In this document: piece by piece, positions 28,164 through 37,404 of the stretch
Position numbering within the stretch: position 1 is the first letter of the stretch
Layout of the letters: each line of letters starts with the position of its first letter
From: Acinetobacter baumannii
GTDB taxonomy: Bacteria; Pseudomonadota; Gammaproteobacteria; Pseudomonadales; Moraxellaceae
Length of the DNA stretch: 64,000 nucleotides
Direction: 5' to 3'
Assembly: GCF_009759685.1 (NCBI RefSeq)
Contig: NZ_CP046654.1
Span: 868,001 to 932,000, forward strand
The notes under the pieces: generated by a model
The model's input: only the letters and a program-made list of their open reading frames with translations
Databases searched by the model: none
What the model was told of the DNA's origin: nothing
Position numbers and translations under genes: made by a program

Positions 28164-29148
28164 ATCTACTCATTGGACATTCAAAGTAACGCGGATCATC
28201 AATACAACGTAAGCGTTTCATTAGCTCCACAAAGTAGGCATCGTAATAACCGGAGCGGACATATTGATTGCGTATTTTTGCCACCATAATGTCATAGCTC
28301 TGCTTTTCGTAAAAAGAAACGTCAACCCAATAATAGGCTGGTAAATGGTTTTCCCATTGTATAGCTCGATTCGTTAATAATTGACTATTTTGGACAAACC
28401 AAGCCCGAATTTTTCGTCCAAAGTTGGCTGGATAAGCTTGCGGTTTAATAATTATATTTACCCCGAAATACGCCAAAGGAAAATTAATCACCTGAGTATC
28501 TGGCCCAAAATCTTTCTGTAGGTTATAAGGCAAAAGACCATAAACAGGCGCTGGCATAATATCAATTTTATTTTGTTGAAACTGCGCAATCGCATTCGAT
28601 AAATCAACATATACTGGCTGCGCACCTACACTTCTCACCAAAGCTTGTTGTGGCGGGTTATTGGCCAGAACTCCAATTCGTTGACCTCTAAGCTGTGCCA
28701 CTTTTGATATTTTTTTGGTTTTCATGACCATATTTGCTGTTCCAACCGGAATCATACCGACTGCTTCATAGTCTTTATTAATTAATCTTTTCTCAATTGT
28801 AGGATGATTTAAAAGCTGCAATAGATTTCGTGCAGTCCGGTTATTGGGTATAAGACCAATACCTGAGGTACTGCCCATAAAATGATTATACTGATAAGTA
28901 TTAAAGTTACTGGCAGCTAAGCCTGAGCATTTACCTTCATCAAAGGCTTGAATAGCTTGCTGCTCTTTTTGATAACTAACGACTTTGAATTTGACCTGAT
29001 ATTGCTGAGCATATAAACGAATGTCATTTAGTCGACGCGTAATATCCCCTTGGGTACCCGCTGGATCATATGCACACCACACCTGATCCCCAGCCCAACT
29101 CGTAACTGACGTTACACTCAAAAAGAAAGCTAAACAAAATTTTTTCAC
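28162..29148 (-). CDS. AdeT-like periplasmic solute-binding protein
   Basis: A 328-residue exported protein. A GTG at 29148 is preferred as start: AAGG lies 7 nt upstream, and it yields a clean signal peptide (MKKFCLAFFLSVTSVTSWA, cut before GDQ); the frame otherwise begins at TTG 29175. The body resembles TRAP/TctC-like substrate receptors, and it matches my memory of the Acinetobacter AdeT1/AdeT2 family, which was named as an aminoglycoside efflux component but has no membrane-pump features. No transporter membrane subunit is nearby. The ligand is unknown. Cys residues near both ends could form disulfides. Confidence 0.75.
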   Translation of the reverse strand: MKKFCLAFFLSVTSVTSWAGDQVWCAYDPAGTQGDITRRLNDIRLYAQQYQVKFKVVSYQKEQQAIQAFDEGKCSGLAASNFNTYQYNHFMGSTSGIGLIPNNRTARNLLQLLNHPTIEKRLINKDYEAVGMIPVGTANMVMKTKKISKVAQLRGQRIGVLANNPPQQALVRSVGAQPVYVDLSNAIAQFQQNKIDIMPAPVYGLLPYNLQKDFGPDTQVINFPLAYFGVNIIIKPQAYPANFGRKIRAWFVQNSQLLTNRAIQWENHLPAYYWVDVSFYEKQSYDIMVAKIRNQYVRSGYYDAYFVELMKRLRCIDDPRYFECPMSR

Positions 29149-29227
29149 TTTTAACCTTTTTATCTTTATCGGCAATTTAACTGCCTCATCAGGTATTTCT
29201 GTTGTTATTTAAAGTTTAGTCTAAATT

Positions 29228-30043
29228 TTAATTTGTACCATGAGCATTTAAACATAATAAATAGTCATTAAAGCAAATTGGATGCTCAAGTTGAAAACCC
29301 GTCTCAAACAAATGTTTCGCATAAATTTTTTTGCCTGAAACATGAGCTGAATCTAAGGTAAGTAGCGGTAAATCTAACTGACTTTGAAACCACAGTAAGA
29401 CTTCATGCAAAGGTACAGGTGCATTATTAGCAACAAGATAGCTTTTATGGGGTTTTTCAAAATCGGCTAAAAATGCCAAAAACCTTGCCAAATCATCAAT
29501 ATGAATACGATTACTATAGTGAATATTTGGATAGGTTTGCGTGTGCTCAGCCATTCGTTTTAGGCGATCAATAGAAGCCCCATAAATCCCTGTAGGACGC
29601 ACAATCACGCACTGTGACGGAAAATACTTTTGCCATAGCAATTCCATATTGTGCAAGATATGCCCTTGGGCATCGTTTGGGTGAATCTCACTATGGTCAT
29701 CAATTGCTTCACCAGAATTTTCACCATATACCCGCGTAGATGACACCACAATTAATCTTTTAACCGGATGCGATTTTAAAGCCTGACGAATAGGCTCAAT
29801 ACTATCCACATAAGTATGCTGATAACCTTCAACAGTACTATCGTCTGGTGAAAGTAAAATATACACTACATCTACAGGTGCAATTTCGCTTAAATCGAGC
29901 GTAAAAATATCCTGTACAAGATGTGTCCCATAAGGATCTGTCTTTTCACTACGGCTAATTGTGGTAATTTGATGTCCTTTCTCAAATAGTTGTTTAGCAA
30001 CACGCTGAGATGTTTTACCATAACCGATAAATAATATATGCAT
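29228..30043 (-). CDS. NAD(P)-binding epimerase-like protein (extended SDR, YeeZ-like)
   Basis: A 271-residue Rossmann-fold protein. The nucleotide-binding loop is GYGKTSQ (residues 7-13), followed by a strand ending ISRSEK, then VVSSTRVYGENSG and RPTGIYGASIDRL, the usual positions of SDR active-site segments. The YxxxK catalytic pair of typical SDRs is not evident, so it may bind NAD without classical redox chemistry. It resembles the YeeZ/WcaG-like family; substrate unknown. Only 20 bp separate its start codon from that of recG on the other strand, so their promoters overlap the opposite genes. Confidence 0.78.
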   Translation of the reverse strand: MHILFIGYGKTSQRVAKQLFEKGHQITTISRSEKTDPYGTHLVQDIFTLDLSEIAPVDVVYILLSPDDSTVEGYQHTYVDSIEPIRQALKSHPVKRLIVVSSTRVYGENSGEAIDDHSEIHPNDAQGHILHNMELLWQKYFPSQCVIVRPTGIYGASIDRLKRMAEHTQTYPNIHYSNRIHIDDLARFLAFLADFEKPHKSYLVANNAPVPLHEVLLWFQSQLDLPLLTLDSAHVSGKKIYAKHLFETGFQLEHPICFNDYLLCLNAHGTN

Positions 30044-30063
30044 AGAGAACTCGTTGAGGGGAC

Positions 30064-32109
30064 ATGACTTCAGTCCATCAGTTACAAGGCGTTGGATCGG
30101 CTTCAGCAGCCCTACTCGAAAAACTAAATATTTTTACCACAGATGATTTGCTGTTTCATCTGCCCCGTGATTATGAAGATCGCAGTACCATTATTCCTAT
30201 GAATCAATTGGTGGTTGGTCGTAGTTATTTACTCGAGGGTGAAGTCAAATCTGTTGATTTCCCTCTAGGTAAACGTAAATCTATGGCCGCATTAATACAA
30301 GATGAATTTGGTAAGGTGACTTTACGCTTTTATCATATTTATAAAAATTTAACCGACAAAATAAAACCTGGTAACCGTTTACGTATTTTTGGTGAAGTTC
30401 GCGTAGGTGCACGAGGGCTTGAGCTTTATCATCCAGAAATTCAACTTATTAATGAACATACTCCCCTTCCAAAAACGCAGCTCACAGCAATTTATCCAAG
30501 TACCGATGGACTAACACAAGCTAAATTACGCGAATATGTTAAACAAGCGTTGAAGCATCACAGTGATGCTTTACCCGAGTTACTCCCTAAACAATATACA
30601 AATGGGTATGCACTCAAAGAAGCTTTACATTACATTCATGAGCCACCAGTTGATGCCAATATGATCCAATTGGCTCAAGGCTCTCATCCTGCGCAGCAAC
30701 GTCTTATTTTTGAAGAGCTGGTCGCACATCAAATTAGTCTTCTCACTCGACGTGCTTATATTCGCCAAATTGCTTCACCTGCTTTTCCGAGTAGTAAAGT
30801 GCTTGCAAAAAAGCTGCTAGAAGCTTTACCTTTTCAAATGACCAACGCACAAAAACGTGTATCAAAAGAAATTTTAAACGACTTAAAACAACATCAACCT
30901 ATGCTGCGTTTGGTACAAGGTGATGTAGGGGCTGGAAAAACTTTAGTTGCAGCGGTTGCAGCATGTCATGCATTGGAAGCAGATTGGCAAGTTGCGTTAA
31001 TGGCACCCACCGAAATTTTAGCAGAGCAGCATTATTTAAATTTTAAACGCTGGTTTGAACCTTTAGGTATTACGGTAGCTTGGTTGTCGGGTAAACAAAA
31101 AGGGAAAGCGCGGGCACACGCTGAGCAACAAATTAAAGAAGGCCATGCTGAACTAATTGTGGGTACTCATGCCTTATTTCAAGATAACGTTGAATTTGCA
31201 AAACTAGGACTCGTGATTATTGATGAACAGCACCGATTCGGGGTCGATCAACGATTAGCCTTACGCAATAAAGGCGCCGAACAGCTCACCCCACATCAAC
31301 TGGTCATGACTGCAACGCCAATTCCTAGAACACTGGCAATGAGTGCTTATGGCGATTTAGATACATCAATTATTGATGAATTACCCCCAGGCCGAACTCC
31401 AATTCAGACCGTCACGATTCCGCTAGATCGTCGTGAAGAAGTACTGCAACGAATTGCTTCAAACTGCCGAGAAGGCAAACAGGCCTACTGGGTATGTACT
31501 CTGGTTGAACAGTCCGAAACTTTAGATGCTCAAGCCGCCGAAGCCACCTATCAAGAAATGAAAGAGCGCTTTCCTGAACTTAATATTGGTTTGGTTCATG
31601 GCAAAATGAAAGCCGATGAAAAACAGGCTGTCATGCAAGCATTTAAAAACAATGAACTACAGCTGCTAATTGCCACAACTGTTATTGAGGTTGGGGTAGA
31701 TGTACCTAACGCTTCGATTATGGTCATTGAGAATGCTGAACGATTAGGGCTTTCACAGCTACACCAATTACGAGGGCGTGTAGGACGAGGTGCAAAAGCC
31801 AGTTTTTGTGTTCTTCTCTATAAACCACCACTTTCACAAAATGGGCAAGAAAGACTTTCAATTTTAAGAGAAAGTAATGATGGCTTTGTTATTGCTGAAA
31901 AAGATCTTGAGCTAAGAGGCCCGGGTGAGTTATTAGGAACAAAACAAACAGGTGATATGGGTTTCCGTGTCGCACGTTTAGAGCGAGATGATCATTTATT
32001 GAGTCAAGCACACTACGTTGCACAACAAGTTCTAAAAGATTACCCTGAGCAAGCTGATGCCTTATTGAAACGCTGGCTTCCCGAAGCTCCTCGATACGCA
32101 TATGTTTAA
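30064..32109 (+). CDS. recG: ATP-dependent DNA helicase RecG
   Basis: A 681-residue helicase (E. coli 693). The N-terminal wedge/OB domain starts VHQLQGVGSASAALLEKL and includes VRVGARGLELYHPEIQLI. Helicase motifs: Walker A GDVGAGKT, Walker B DEQH (IIDEQHRFGVDQR), motif III TATPIPRT, and motif VI QLHQLRGRVGRGAKAS. The C-terminal TRG segment LRGPGELLGTKQTGDMGFRVA is complete. RecG remodels stalled forks and R-loops. Its stop overlaps comF by 8 bp, so the two are probably co-transcribed. Confidence 0.97.
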   Translation: MTSVHQLQGVGSASAALLEKLNIFTTDDLLFHLPRDYEDRSTIIPMNQLVVGRSYLLEGEVKSVDFPLGKRKSMAALIQDEFGKVTLRFYHIYKNLTDKIKPGNRLRIFGEVRVGARGLELYHPEIQLINEHTPLPKTQLTAIYPSTDGLTQAKLREYVKQALKHHSDALPELLPKQYTNGYALKEALHYIHEPPVDANMIQLAQGSHPAQQRLIFEELVAHQISLLTRRAYIRQIASPAFPSSKVLAKKLLEALPFQMTNAQKRVSKEILNDLKQHQPMLRLVQGDVGAGKTLVAAVAACHALEADWQVALMAPTEILAEQHYLNFKRWFEPLGITVAWLSGKQKGKARAHAEQQIKEGHAELIVGTHALFQDNVEFAKLGLVIIDEQHRFGVDQRLALRNKGAEQLTPHQLVMTATPIPRTLAMSAYGDLDTSIIDELPPGRTPIQTVTIPLDRREEVLQRIASNCREGKQAYWVCTLVEQSETLDAQAAEATYQEMKERFPELNIGLVHGKMKADEKQAVMQAFKNNELQLLIATTVIEVGVDVPNASIMVIENAERLGLSQLHQLRGRVGRGAKASFCVLLYKPPLSQNGQERLSILRESNDGFVIAEKDLELRGPGELLGTKQTGDMGFRVARLERDDHLLSQAHYVAQQVLKDYPEQADALLKRWLPEAPRYAYV

Positions 32110-32737
32110 GTTTTTAAACCCACAGTATCTTTTCCAGTTGCTGTCCCCTTGCCTACTTTGCGAAATAGGAACACGGGAAAAATATTCTCTTTGTAAAGAA
32201 TGCTGGGAACAGCTACCGTGGCTTAAGCAAACCATTCAGCGCAATGATCAGTCTGTTCTTGTGGCCTGTCACTACGCCTATCCAATTAACCGGATTATTC
32301 AGCAGTTTAAATATGAACAAAAATTACATTACCAAACCTTACTCGCTGAAGTTTTACACCAATTAAAATTTCCTAAGGTACAAGCGATTGTACCCATGCC
32401 TATTTCTAAACAACGTTTAACTGAACGTGGTTTTAATCAATCCTTATTACTTGCCAATCTTTTGAGTAAGCAATTAAAAATACCAGTTTGGCAGCCTGTA
32501 CAACGCTTAAATGAGCATTCTCAAAAGGGATTATCTCGACTCGAAAGATTTGAAAATATTGAACAGCAATTTGTTGCGCTCACTCAAGAAAAACGGCGTT
32601 ATCGTCGTGTGCTGATTATTGATGATGTAATCACAACAGGAAGTTCAATTCACGCTTTAAGTCAGGCGCTAAAACAGCTAGGGTGTACATCTATTCATGC
32701 CAGTTGCCTAGCTGCTGCTTCGTCTACATCATATTAA
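32102..32737 (+). CDS. comF: ComF family phosphoribosyltransferase-like protein
   Basis: A 211-residue protein. N-terminal zinc-finger-like Cys pairs (CLLCEIGTREKYSLCKECW) precede a PRTase-like domain with the hydrophobic PRPP loop VLIIDDVITTGSSIHA. ComF/GntX proteins are required for DNA uptake in naturally competent bacteria, and Acinetobacter is naturally competent, but the biochemical role is unclear. ATG 32102 lies inside the recG end; no separate terminator is visible, and the stop is 2 bp from the convergent Nudix gene. Confidence 0.88.
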   Translation: MFKFLNPQYLFQLLSPCLLCEIGTREKYSLCKECWEQLPWLKQTIQRNDQSVLVACHYAYPINRIIQQFKYEQKLHYQTLLAEVLHQLKFPKVQAIVPMPISKQRLTERGFNQSLLLANLLSKQLKIPVWQPVQRLNEHSQKGLSRLERFENIEQQFVALTQEKRRYRRVLIIDDVITTGSSIHALSQALKQLGCTSIHASCLAAASSTSY

Positions 32738-32739
32738 AA

Positions 32740-33141
32740 TTATAGAGTTATAGATAAGTTCTGCTGACACCACGGAATTACAATTTCTTTGGTTAATGGT
32801 GCGAGTTTTGTCTCGGAATCATTAAATTTCACCCACTTCATTTCAGCAATTTCAGCTGCAATTTGTGGAGATTGTTTTAATCGAACCAAATATAAATGGC
32901 TAATAAGCGTATGATCCGGTTCATTGGCAGCTGCTGTCTCAAAACGCCCTATAAACTGTTCTATTACACACGGGCTGCCTATTTCTTCCAAGATTTCACG
33001 CTGTATAGCAGCTTCCGGAGCCTCATTCGGCTCCAGTTTACCGCCTACCTGCATAAAAGCTTGTGTATTACGCTTTCTGACAAGCAATAATTCATTTTGT
33101 TCATTTAAGATCACCGCAGCGGCAACCGTAATTGTTTTCAC
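32740..33141 (-). CDS. Nudix hydrolase
   Basis: A 133-residue Nudix-fold protein. The Nudix box GX5EX7REUXEEXGU is complete: G in GGKLEP, then REILEEIGS, beginning near residue 34. Such enzymes hydrolyse nucleoside diphosphates linked to another group; the compact size and start (MKTITVAAAVIL) resemble MutT-like members, but specificity cannot be read. It starts with GTG, with GAGG 10 nt upstream. It follows the LOG-family gene by 14 bp in the same direction, so they form a two-gene operon. Confidence 0.87.
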   Translation of the reverse strand: MKTITVAAAVILNEQNELLLVRKRNTQAFMQVGGKLEPNEAPEAAIQREILEEIGSPCVIEQFIGRFETAAANEPDHTLISHLYLVRLKQSPQIAAEIAEMKWVKFNDSETKLAPLTKEIVIPWCQQNLSITL

Positions 33142-33155
33142 CTATTTAACCTCAT

Positions 33156-33737
33156 TTATGGTTGAACGTCGGCATTTGTCCATTTCGGAGCAGGAGCCTG
33201 ATATTGCTCAAATTGTTGAAGAATATCTTCAATTTTGTCTGAGGCAATCAATTTATCAACAAATCGCGCTTGGCTAAATCCGTTATCTACAGTTCCCTGA
33301 ATCATTTTAAGCAAATCTTCATAAAAGCCAGCTACATTTAGAAAAGCACACGGCTTTTGATGAATACCTAATTGTGCCCATGTCCATTGTTCAAAGATTT
33401 CTTCCAATGTACCTGCCCCACCTGGTAAAGCAATAAAACCGTCCGACAGATCTGCCATTTTGGTTTTACGCTCATGCATATTTTCGACGACATATAATTT
33501 TGTCAGTCCAGGATGAGCTAACTCGCGATCAACTAAAGCACGAGGAATTACCCCAATGACCTGCCCGCCGGCTTGCAAAGCACTATCAGCAACAACACCC
33601 ATTAAACCAGAACGGCCACCGCCATAAACGAGTGTTTTACCTTGTTTAGCAATAGCTTCACCGGTTAATTGAGCAATTTGTTGAAAGATTGGGTTTGAAC
33701 CAAGAGATGAACCACAGAAAATACAAATTGAATTCAT
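33156..33737 (-). CDS. LOG-family nucleotide 5'-monophosphate phosphoribohydrolase
   Basis: A 193-residue Rossmann-like protein of the TIGR00730/LOG family. The signature PGGAGTLEE is at residues 105-113, with GGGRSGLMGVVADSAL near residue 39 and the start SICIFCGSSLGSNP. Proteins of this family cleave the N-glycosidic bond of AMP or cytokinin riboside monophosphate; bacterial ones act in nucleotide salvage. It has ATG at 33737 and is divergent from corA. Confidence 0.88.
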   Translation of the reverse strand: MNSICIFCGSSLGSNPIFQQIAQLTGEAIAKQGKTLVYGGGRSGLMGVVADSALQAGGQVIGVIPRALVDRELAHPGLTKLYVVENMHERKTKMADLSDGFIALPGGAGTLEEIFEQWTWAQLGIHQKPCAFLNVAGFYEDLLKMIQGTVDNGFSQARFVDKLIASDKIEDILQQFEQYQAPAPKWTNADVQP

Positions 33738-33894
33738 AGTATAAAAACCGTTTTATTGAACTGTCATGCTGACAAACTAGACTATCGACAGAGTTTTTTT
33801 TTGCAAAATAGCGTATTGGCAAGTGTTTTTCGGCAAATCCTTGTCTAAAATACACCCATCAATTTCCATCAGACTGCGTAAGGAAAAAAGACAC

Positions 33895-34908
33895 ATGCTT
33901 GAAGCCTTTTATGCCACAGAACGCGGAAGTCTGGAAGATGCCACCATCAATGGTGGATTTGATCTACATCCCGAATTAGTATGGCTTGATCTTATTGCAC
34001 CCTCTCAAGAAGAACAACAATGGGTCTTAGATGCTTACAATCAGAACTTACCTACACTAAAGTCGTTAGAAGACATTTCATCTTCTGCTCGATTCTACCG
34101 TGATGATGACGGTATTTTGCATATCAGCACCTATTTTTTAACGAAAAATAAAAATTATCAGGTTGATGGGGATGCCGAAGATTCTTCCCATATGCTTGCC
34201 ATGGTGCAGACTGTTGCATTCATCTTACATAAAGACCGCTTATTTACTTTACGTGGTGAAAAGTTAGTTGCCTTTCGTGCTTTTCGTGCTCGAGCTCGTC
34301 GTAATGACTACGAAATGGATTATAAAGATCCAACATGGATTTTATTGGGCTTACTTGAAGCAAAGCTAGATGAGCTTGCGGATATCTTGGAAGATATCCA
34401 CAAGGATCTAGAAAAATACTCAACCGAGGTTCTCAATAACCATCAACGTGAACAGATTTTAGATCTTGATGACATGATTACTCGCTTGGCACAACAAGAA
34501 GACATGCTTGGGAAAGCACAGCTCTGTTTAATTGATTTGCGCCGTGTTTTAACCTTCTTGTCTCGTCCACGTGCTTTAGGTAGCCATATCTACGATGCAG
34601 ATATTCGAGAACTTAGTGAAGATGTTCGCTCGCTTGTTGAACATGACGCTTTCTTATTCCAAAAAGTACGATTCTTGCTTGATACAACGTCAGGATTTAT
34701 TAACACTGAACAAAACGATACGATCCGTCGATTCTCGATATTACCAAGTATGTTGGCACCACCTATGTTGATCGCCAGTATCTATGGGATGAACACGGAT
34801 GTACTTCCTTTCGCACACGGTACAACCAGCTTTATTATCGTTTTATTAATTATTATTGGTTTCTTTATTGGACCTATCATTTATTTCCGCTGGAAAAAAT
34901 GGATTTAA
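33895..34908 (+). CDS. corA: CorA-family magnesium/cobalt transporter
   Basis: A 337-residue inner-membrane channel-type transporter. The long cytosolic alpha/beta and coiled-coil region is followed by two C-terminal membrane helices with the selectivity motif YGMN (IASIYGMNTDVLPF) between them. Members take up Mg2+ (some Co2+/Ni2+). ATG 33895 (MLEAFYATERGSL) is chosen because AAGGA lies about 11 nt upstream and the family starts here; the frame continues upstream without homology. A strong bidirectional terminator separates it from the mla operon. Confidence 0.93.
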   Translation: MLEAFYATERGSLEDATINGGFDLHPELVWLDLIAPSQEEQQWVLDAYNQNLPTLKSLEDISSSARFYRDDDGILHISTYFLTKNKNYQVDGDAEDSSHMLAMVQTVAFILHKDRLFTLRGEKLVAFRAFRARARRNDYEMDYKDPTWILLGLLEAKLDELADILEDIHKDLEKYSTEVLNNHQREQILDLDDMITRLAQQEDMLGKAQLCLIDLRRVLTFLSRPRALGSHIYDADIRELSEDVRSLVEHDAFLFQKVRFLLDTTSGFINTEQNDTIRRFSILPSMLAPPMLIASIYGMNTDVLPFAHGTTSFIIVLLIIIGFFIGPIIYFRWKKWI

Positions 34909-34933
34909 AGAGATTACCCCCGCAAATTTTGTA

Positions 34934-34969
34934 GATAAAAAAGCACCTAAATTTAGGTGCTTTTTTATC
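34934..34969. terminator. bidirectional terminator (corA / mla operon)
   Basis: A perfect 18-bp inverted repeat (GATAAAAAAGCACCTAAA and its reverse complement) with the AGCACCT core and terminal A/T runs. It serves corA on plus and mlaB on minus. Confidence 0.92.
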
Positions 34970-34977
34970 TTTGCTCA

Positions 34978-35265
34978 TCAAACCAAATGTAGGTCTTCTT
35001 GCAAATGGCAGGCTTGAATGATTTTCAGCATCTTCTCCGGTACATTTTTAAAATGTAATCCAGACTTTTGTGGAGTTTGACGTAGCCATTGCACTAAAAC
35101 AGCCAAGGCTAACGTATTACCATGCTCAAGCTGCTTTAAATCAACAATTAAAGGAAAGCTTGTTTGCTTTTTAATAATTGCCAATCCAGCTTGGTATTGT
35201 TGTTCAGCATTTTCAAAATCAATTTTGCCTGAAACAACTAACTCTTGGTTAAGATACTGAACCAC
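34978..35265 (-). CDS. mlaB: STAS-domain protein MlaB
   Basis: A 95-residue STAS-domain protein, the small regulatory subunit of the MlaFEDB complex. Typical folds: KIDFENAEQQYQAGLAIIKK, then PLIVDLKQLEHGNTLALAVLVQWLRQ, where the STAS loop meets MlaF. It starts with GTG and an AGG-type ribosome binding site 7 nt upstream, 11 bp after mlaC. As the last gene before a strong terminator it closes the mla operon. Confidence 0.9.
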   Translation of the reverse strand: MVQYLNQELVVSGKIDFENAEQQYQAGLAIIKKQTSFPLIVDLKQLEHGNTLALAVLVQWLRQTPQKSGLHFKNVPEKMLKIIQACHLQEDLHLV

Positions 35266-35276
35266 TCTTCACCTAC

Positions 35277-35918
35277 TTATTTTTGTTTATTCTGATTAAC
35301 AGCAGCATCTGCATCAGGTTGGAACGTAGCAATTGCTTTATTCAAATCACCGCCATTACGTTTCACAGTTGCAGCAAACTGGTTACGGAACTGCAATCCT
35401 AAATCAATACCAGAAACATTGATGTTACGGATTTTCCATTGCGAACCTTTGTCTGCCAACTGGAACGACACAGGAATTTTTTCACCATTGTGATTAAAAT
35501 CTAAAGTCACAACAGGGTTTTTACCAGCTGTCGCCTTGTATGGACGCATCGTGTAAGTTTGGTTTGTATACTTAGCAAATGCACTACCGTAATTCTCAAT
35601 TAATGTATTACGGAAGTTCGTTTCAAACTGAGCACGCTGTGCAGCAGTACTATATTGGTTTGTTGCATAAGTACCCATCACAATACGAGTAAACGCTTGT
35701 GAATCAACATACGGGTCTAAGTTTTGGCGTACAATTGTTTTTACTAATGCTGGGTTATTTTGCAATTTAGCATGATCGGCTTTTAAACGAGAAATCAAGC
35801 CATCAGCAACACGCTTAATAAAGTCAGGTGGTGCTTCTGAAGGTGCAGCAAAAGCTGTACCAGCAATCATAGTAGACAAAATACTTGCTGTAAGGGTTTG
35901 TTTAAACAACGTATTCAC
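35277..35918 (-). CDS. mlaC: periplasmic phospholipid-binding protein MlaC
   Basis: A 213-residue exported protein. GTG 35918 is preferred as start since AAGGAG lies 9 nt upstream and it gives a short signal peptide (MNTLFKQTLTASILSTMIAGTAFA, cut before APSEA). The TTG six codons upstream would put the AAGGAG inside the gene. The mature body has the MlaC fold signature (DPYVDSQAFTRIVMG, AQRAQFETNFRNTLIENYGSAF, WKIRNINVSGIDLGLQFRNQF). It carries lipids between the outer-membrane MlaA lipoprotein and MlaFEDB; no mlaA is in the window. Confidence 0.93.
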   Translation of the reverse strand: MNTLFKQTLTASILSTMIAGTAFAAPSEAPPDFIKRVADGLISRLKADHAKLQNNPALVKTIVRQNLDPYVDSQAFTRIVMGTYATNQYSTAAQRAQFETNFRNTLIENYGSAFAKYTNQTYTMRPYKATAGKNPVVTLDFNHNGEKIPVSFQLADKGSQWKIRNINVSGIDLGLQFRNQFAATVKRNGGDLNKAIATFQPDADAAVNQNKQK

Positions 35919-35944
35919 CTGGAACCACTCCTTCAAATAATCTC

Positions 35945-36625
35945 TTACTCAACAAATGACGGCTGTGCACTGCTGTCAGTACTTGCAGGAGCTTTTTCTT
36001 CTGCTGAGGATGAACCAGCGGCAACCTTACCTGCGCCACCACCAGTAATAAATTTACTAATAAGATCTTCTAGATCCATCGTTCCTTGGGTATTAGAAAT
36101 AGTATCGCCACGTTTAAGGTAGTTTAAACCACCACCCGGTACGATTTTTAAATATTTCTCACCCAATAAACCATTGGTTGCAACCATTATATAAGCATCT
36201 TCATCAATACTTGTGATGGAGTTCATGTTACTGATCAGTTGCTGTTCCATTGTTTTTTGTTGCGCTGGAGTCGCTTGCGTATAATCAGAACTATAACGTA
36301 ATTCGTCTAAAGCATTTTTTTGAACTTCTTTTAACTGTTCAGCATTAAAGCTTGTCAGTTTTCCATCAAGATCAAAAGTAACCGTAGCCAAACGTGTAAC
36401 CGGATCAAGCGTGATTGAATCAACGCGGCCAATTGTTACACCGCTCATCGTCACTTTAGCACGAGGCTTTAAACCATTAACGTTATCAAACTGAGCTTTC
36501 ATGGTGTAGCCATCGCTCAAGTTCGTGCCCACTAAACCACTCACTTTCATTGCTAAAAAGAATAAAGCGATACCGAAGATAATGACAAAGATACCTACGG
36601 CCAGCTCACTAGTACGTGATTTCAT
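35945..36625 (-). CDS. mlaD: MCE-domain lipid transport protein MlaD
   Basis: A 226-residue inner-membrane protein: one N-terminal helix (LAVGIFVIIFGIALFFLAM), then a single MCE domain (YTMKAQFDNVNGLKPRAKVTMSGVTIGRV). The C-terminal helical segment forms the hexamer pore in known structures. An insert of about 50 residues inside the MCE domain (near residues 90-130), compared with E. coli (183 residues), is visible; such inserts are known in Acinetobacter MlaD. The C-terminus is a Ser/Ala-rich acidic tail. It overlaps mlaE at the stop/start. Confidence 0.93.
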   Translation of the reverse strand: MKSRTSELAVGIFVIIFGIALFFLAMKVSGLVGTNLSDGYTMKAQFDNVNGLKPRAKVTMSGVTIGRVDSITLDPVTRLATVTFDLDGKLTSFNAEQLKEVQKNALDELRYSSDYTQATPAQQKTMEQQLISNMNSITSIDEDAYIMVATNGLLGEKYLKIVPGGGLNYLKRGDTISNTQGTMDLEDLISKFITGGGAGKVAAGSSSAEEKAPASTDSSAQPSFVE

Positions 36626-37404
36626 TAAATCCCTCCGAACATGACCGCAGTCAACACGAAATCAAAACCTAAAACACATAATGAAGAATACACAACCGTC
36701 CGGGTCATTGCCGTTGCAATACCTTCAGGTGTTGGATCACAGGCATAACCTTGATAAACAGCAACCCATGTACAAATCAAAGCAAAAACAATACTTTTAA
36801 TAATCGTGCCATTGAAAATGTCATGCCCGAAACGCACTGTATTTTGCATACCACTCCAGAAGGAGCCTTCATCAGCACCTAAAAAGTCAACACCGACCAT
36901 CTTGCCACCAATAATACCAATGGCCGCAAAGATAACAGTTAACATTGGCAAACTGACTATGCCAGCCCAAAGACGTGGTGATACGATTTGCTTTAAAGGA
37001 TCAACACCAATCATTTCCATACTGGCAAGCTGTTCACTTTGTTTCATTGAACCAATTTCGGCAGTTAATGCAGAACCTGCTCGTCCTGCAAATAGCAATG
37101 CAGCAACCACAGAAGCAAGCTCACGGAGTAGTGTTAACGAAATCGCTGTACCCAACATCGACTCAGCACCGAAAGTGACCAAAATGCTATACATTTGCAA
37201 GCCAAGAACCGCGCCAATAAACAAACCAGAAACAGCAATAATAAGTAAGGACATCACACCTACGCGGTGCATTTGGTAAACAAAACGACCAAAACCACCT
37301 TTGGTAGGAAATGAAAAAATAATCTGCAAGAGCATATGTGCCGCAGCACCAATGCCTCGAATCCGCTCAATAACGAGTCTACCTAACCAGGCAATCGTAT
37401 TCAT
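36625..37404 (-). CDS. mlaE: phospholipid ABC transporter permease MlaE
   Basis: A 259-residue multi-spanning permease (E. coli 260). Typical blocks: PTKGGFGRFVYQMHRVGVMSL, FAGRAGSALTAEIGSMKQSEQLASMEMIGVDP and the end FDFVLTAVMFGGI. It forms the membrane core of MlaFEDB, coupling ATP use to lipid movement between MlaD and the bilayer. It overlaps mlaF and mlaD by 1-4 bp, which means tight translational coupling. Confidence 0.95.
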   Translation of the reverse strand: MNTIAWLGRLVIERIRGIGAAAHMLLQIIFSFPTKGGFGRFVYQMHRVGVMSLLIIAVSGLFIGAVLGLQMYSILVTFGAESMLGTAISLTLLRELASVVAALLFAGRAGSALTAEIGSMKQSEQLASMEMIGVDPLKQIVSPRLWAGIVSLPMLTVIFAAIGIIGGKMVGVDFLGADEGSFWSGMQNTVRFGHDIFNGTIIKSIVFALICTWVAVYQGYACDPTPEGIATAMTRTVVYSSLCVLGFDFVLTAVMFGGI

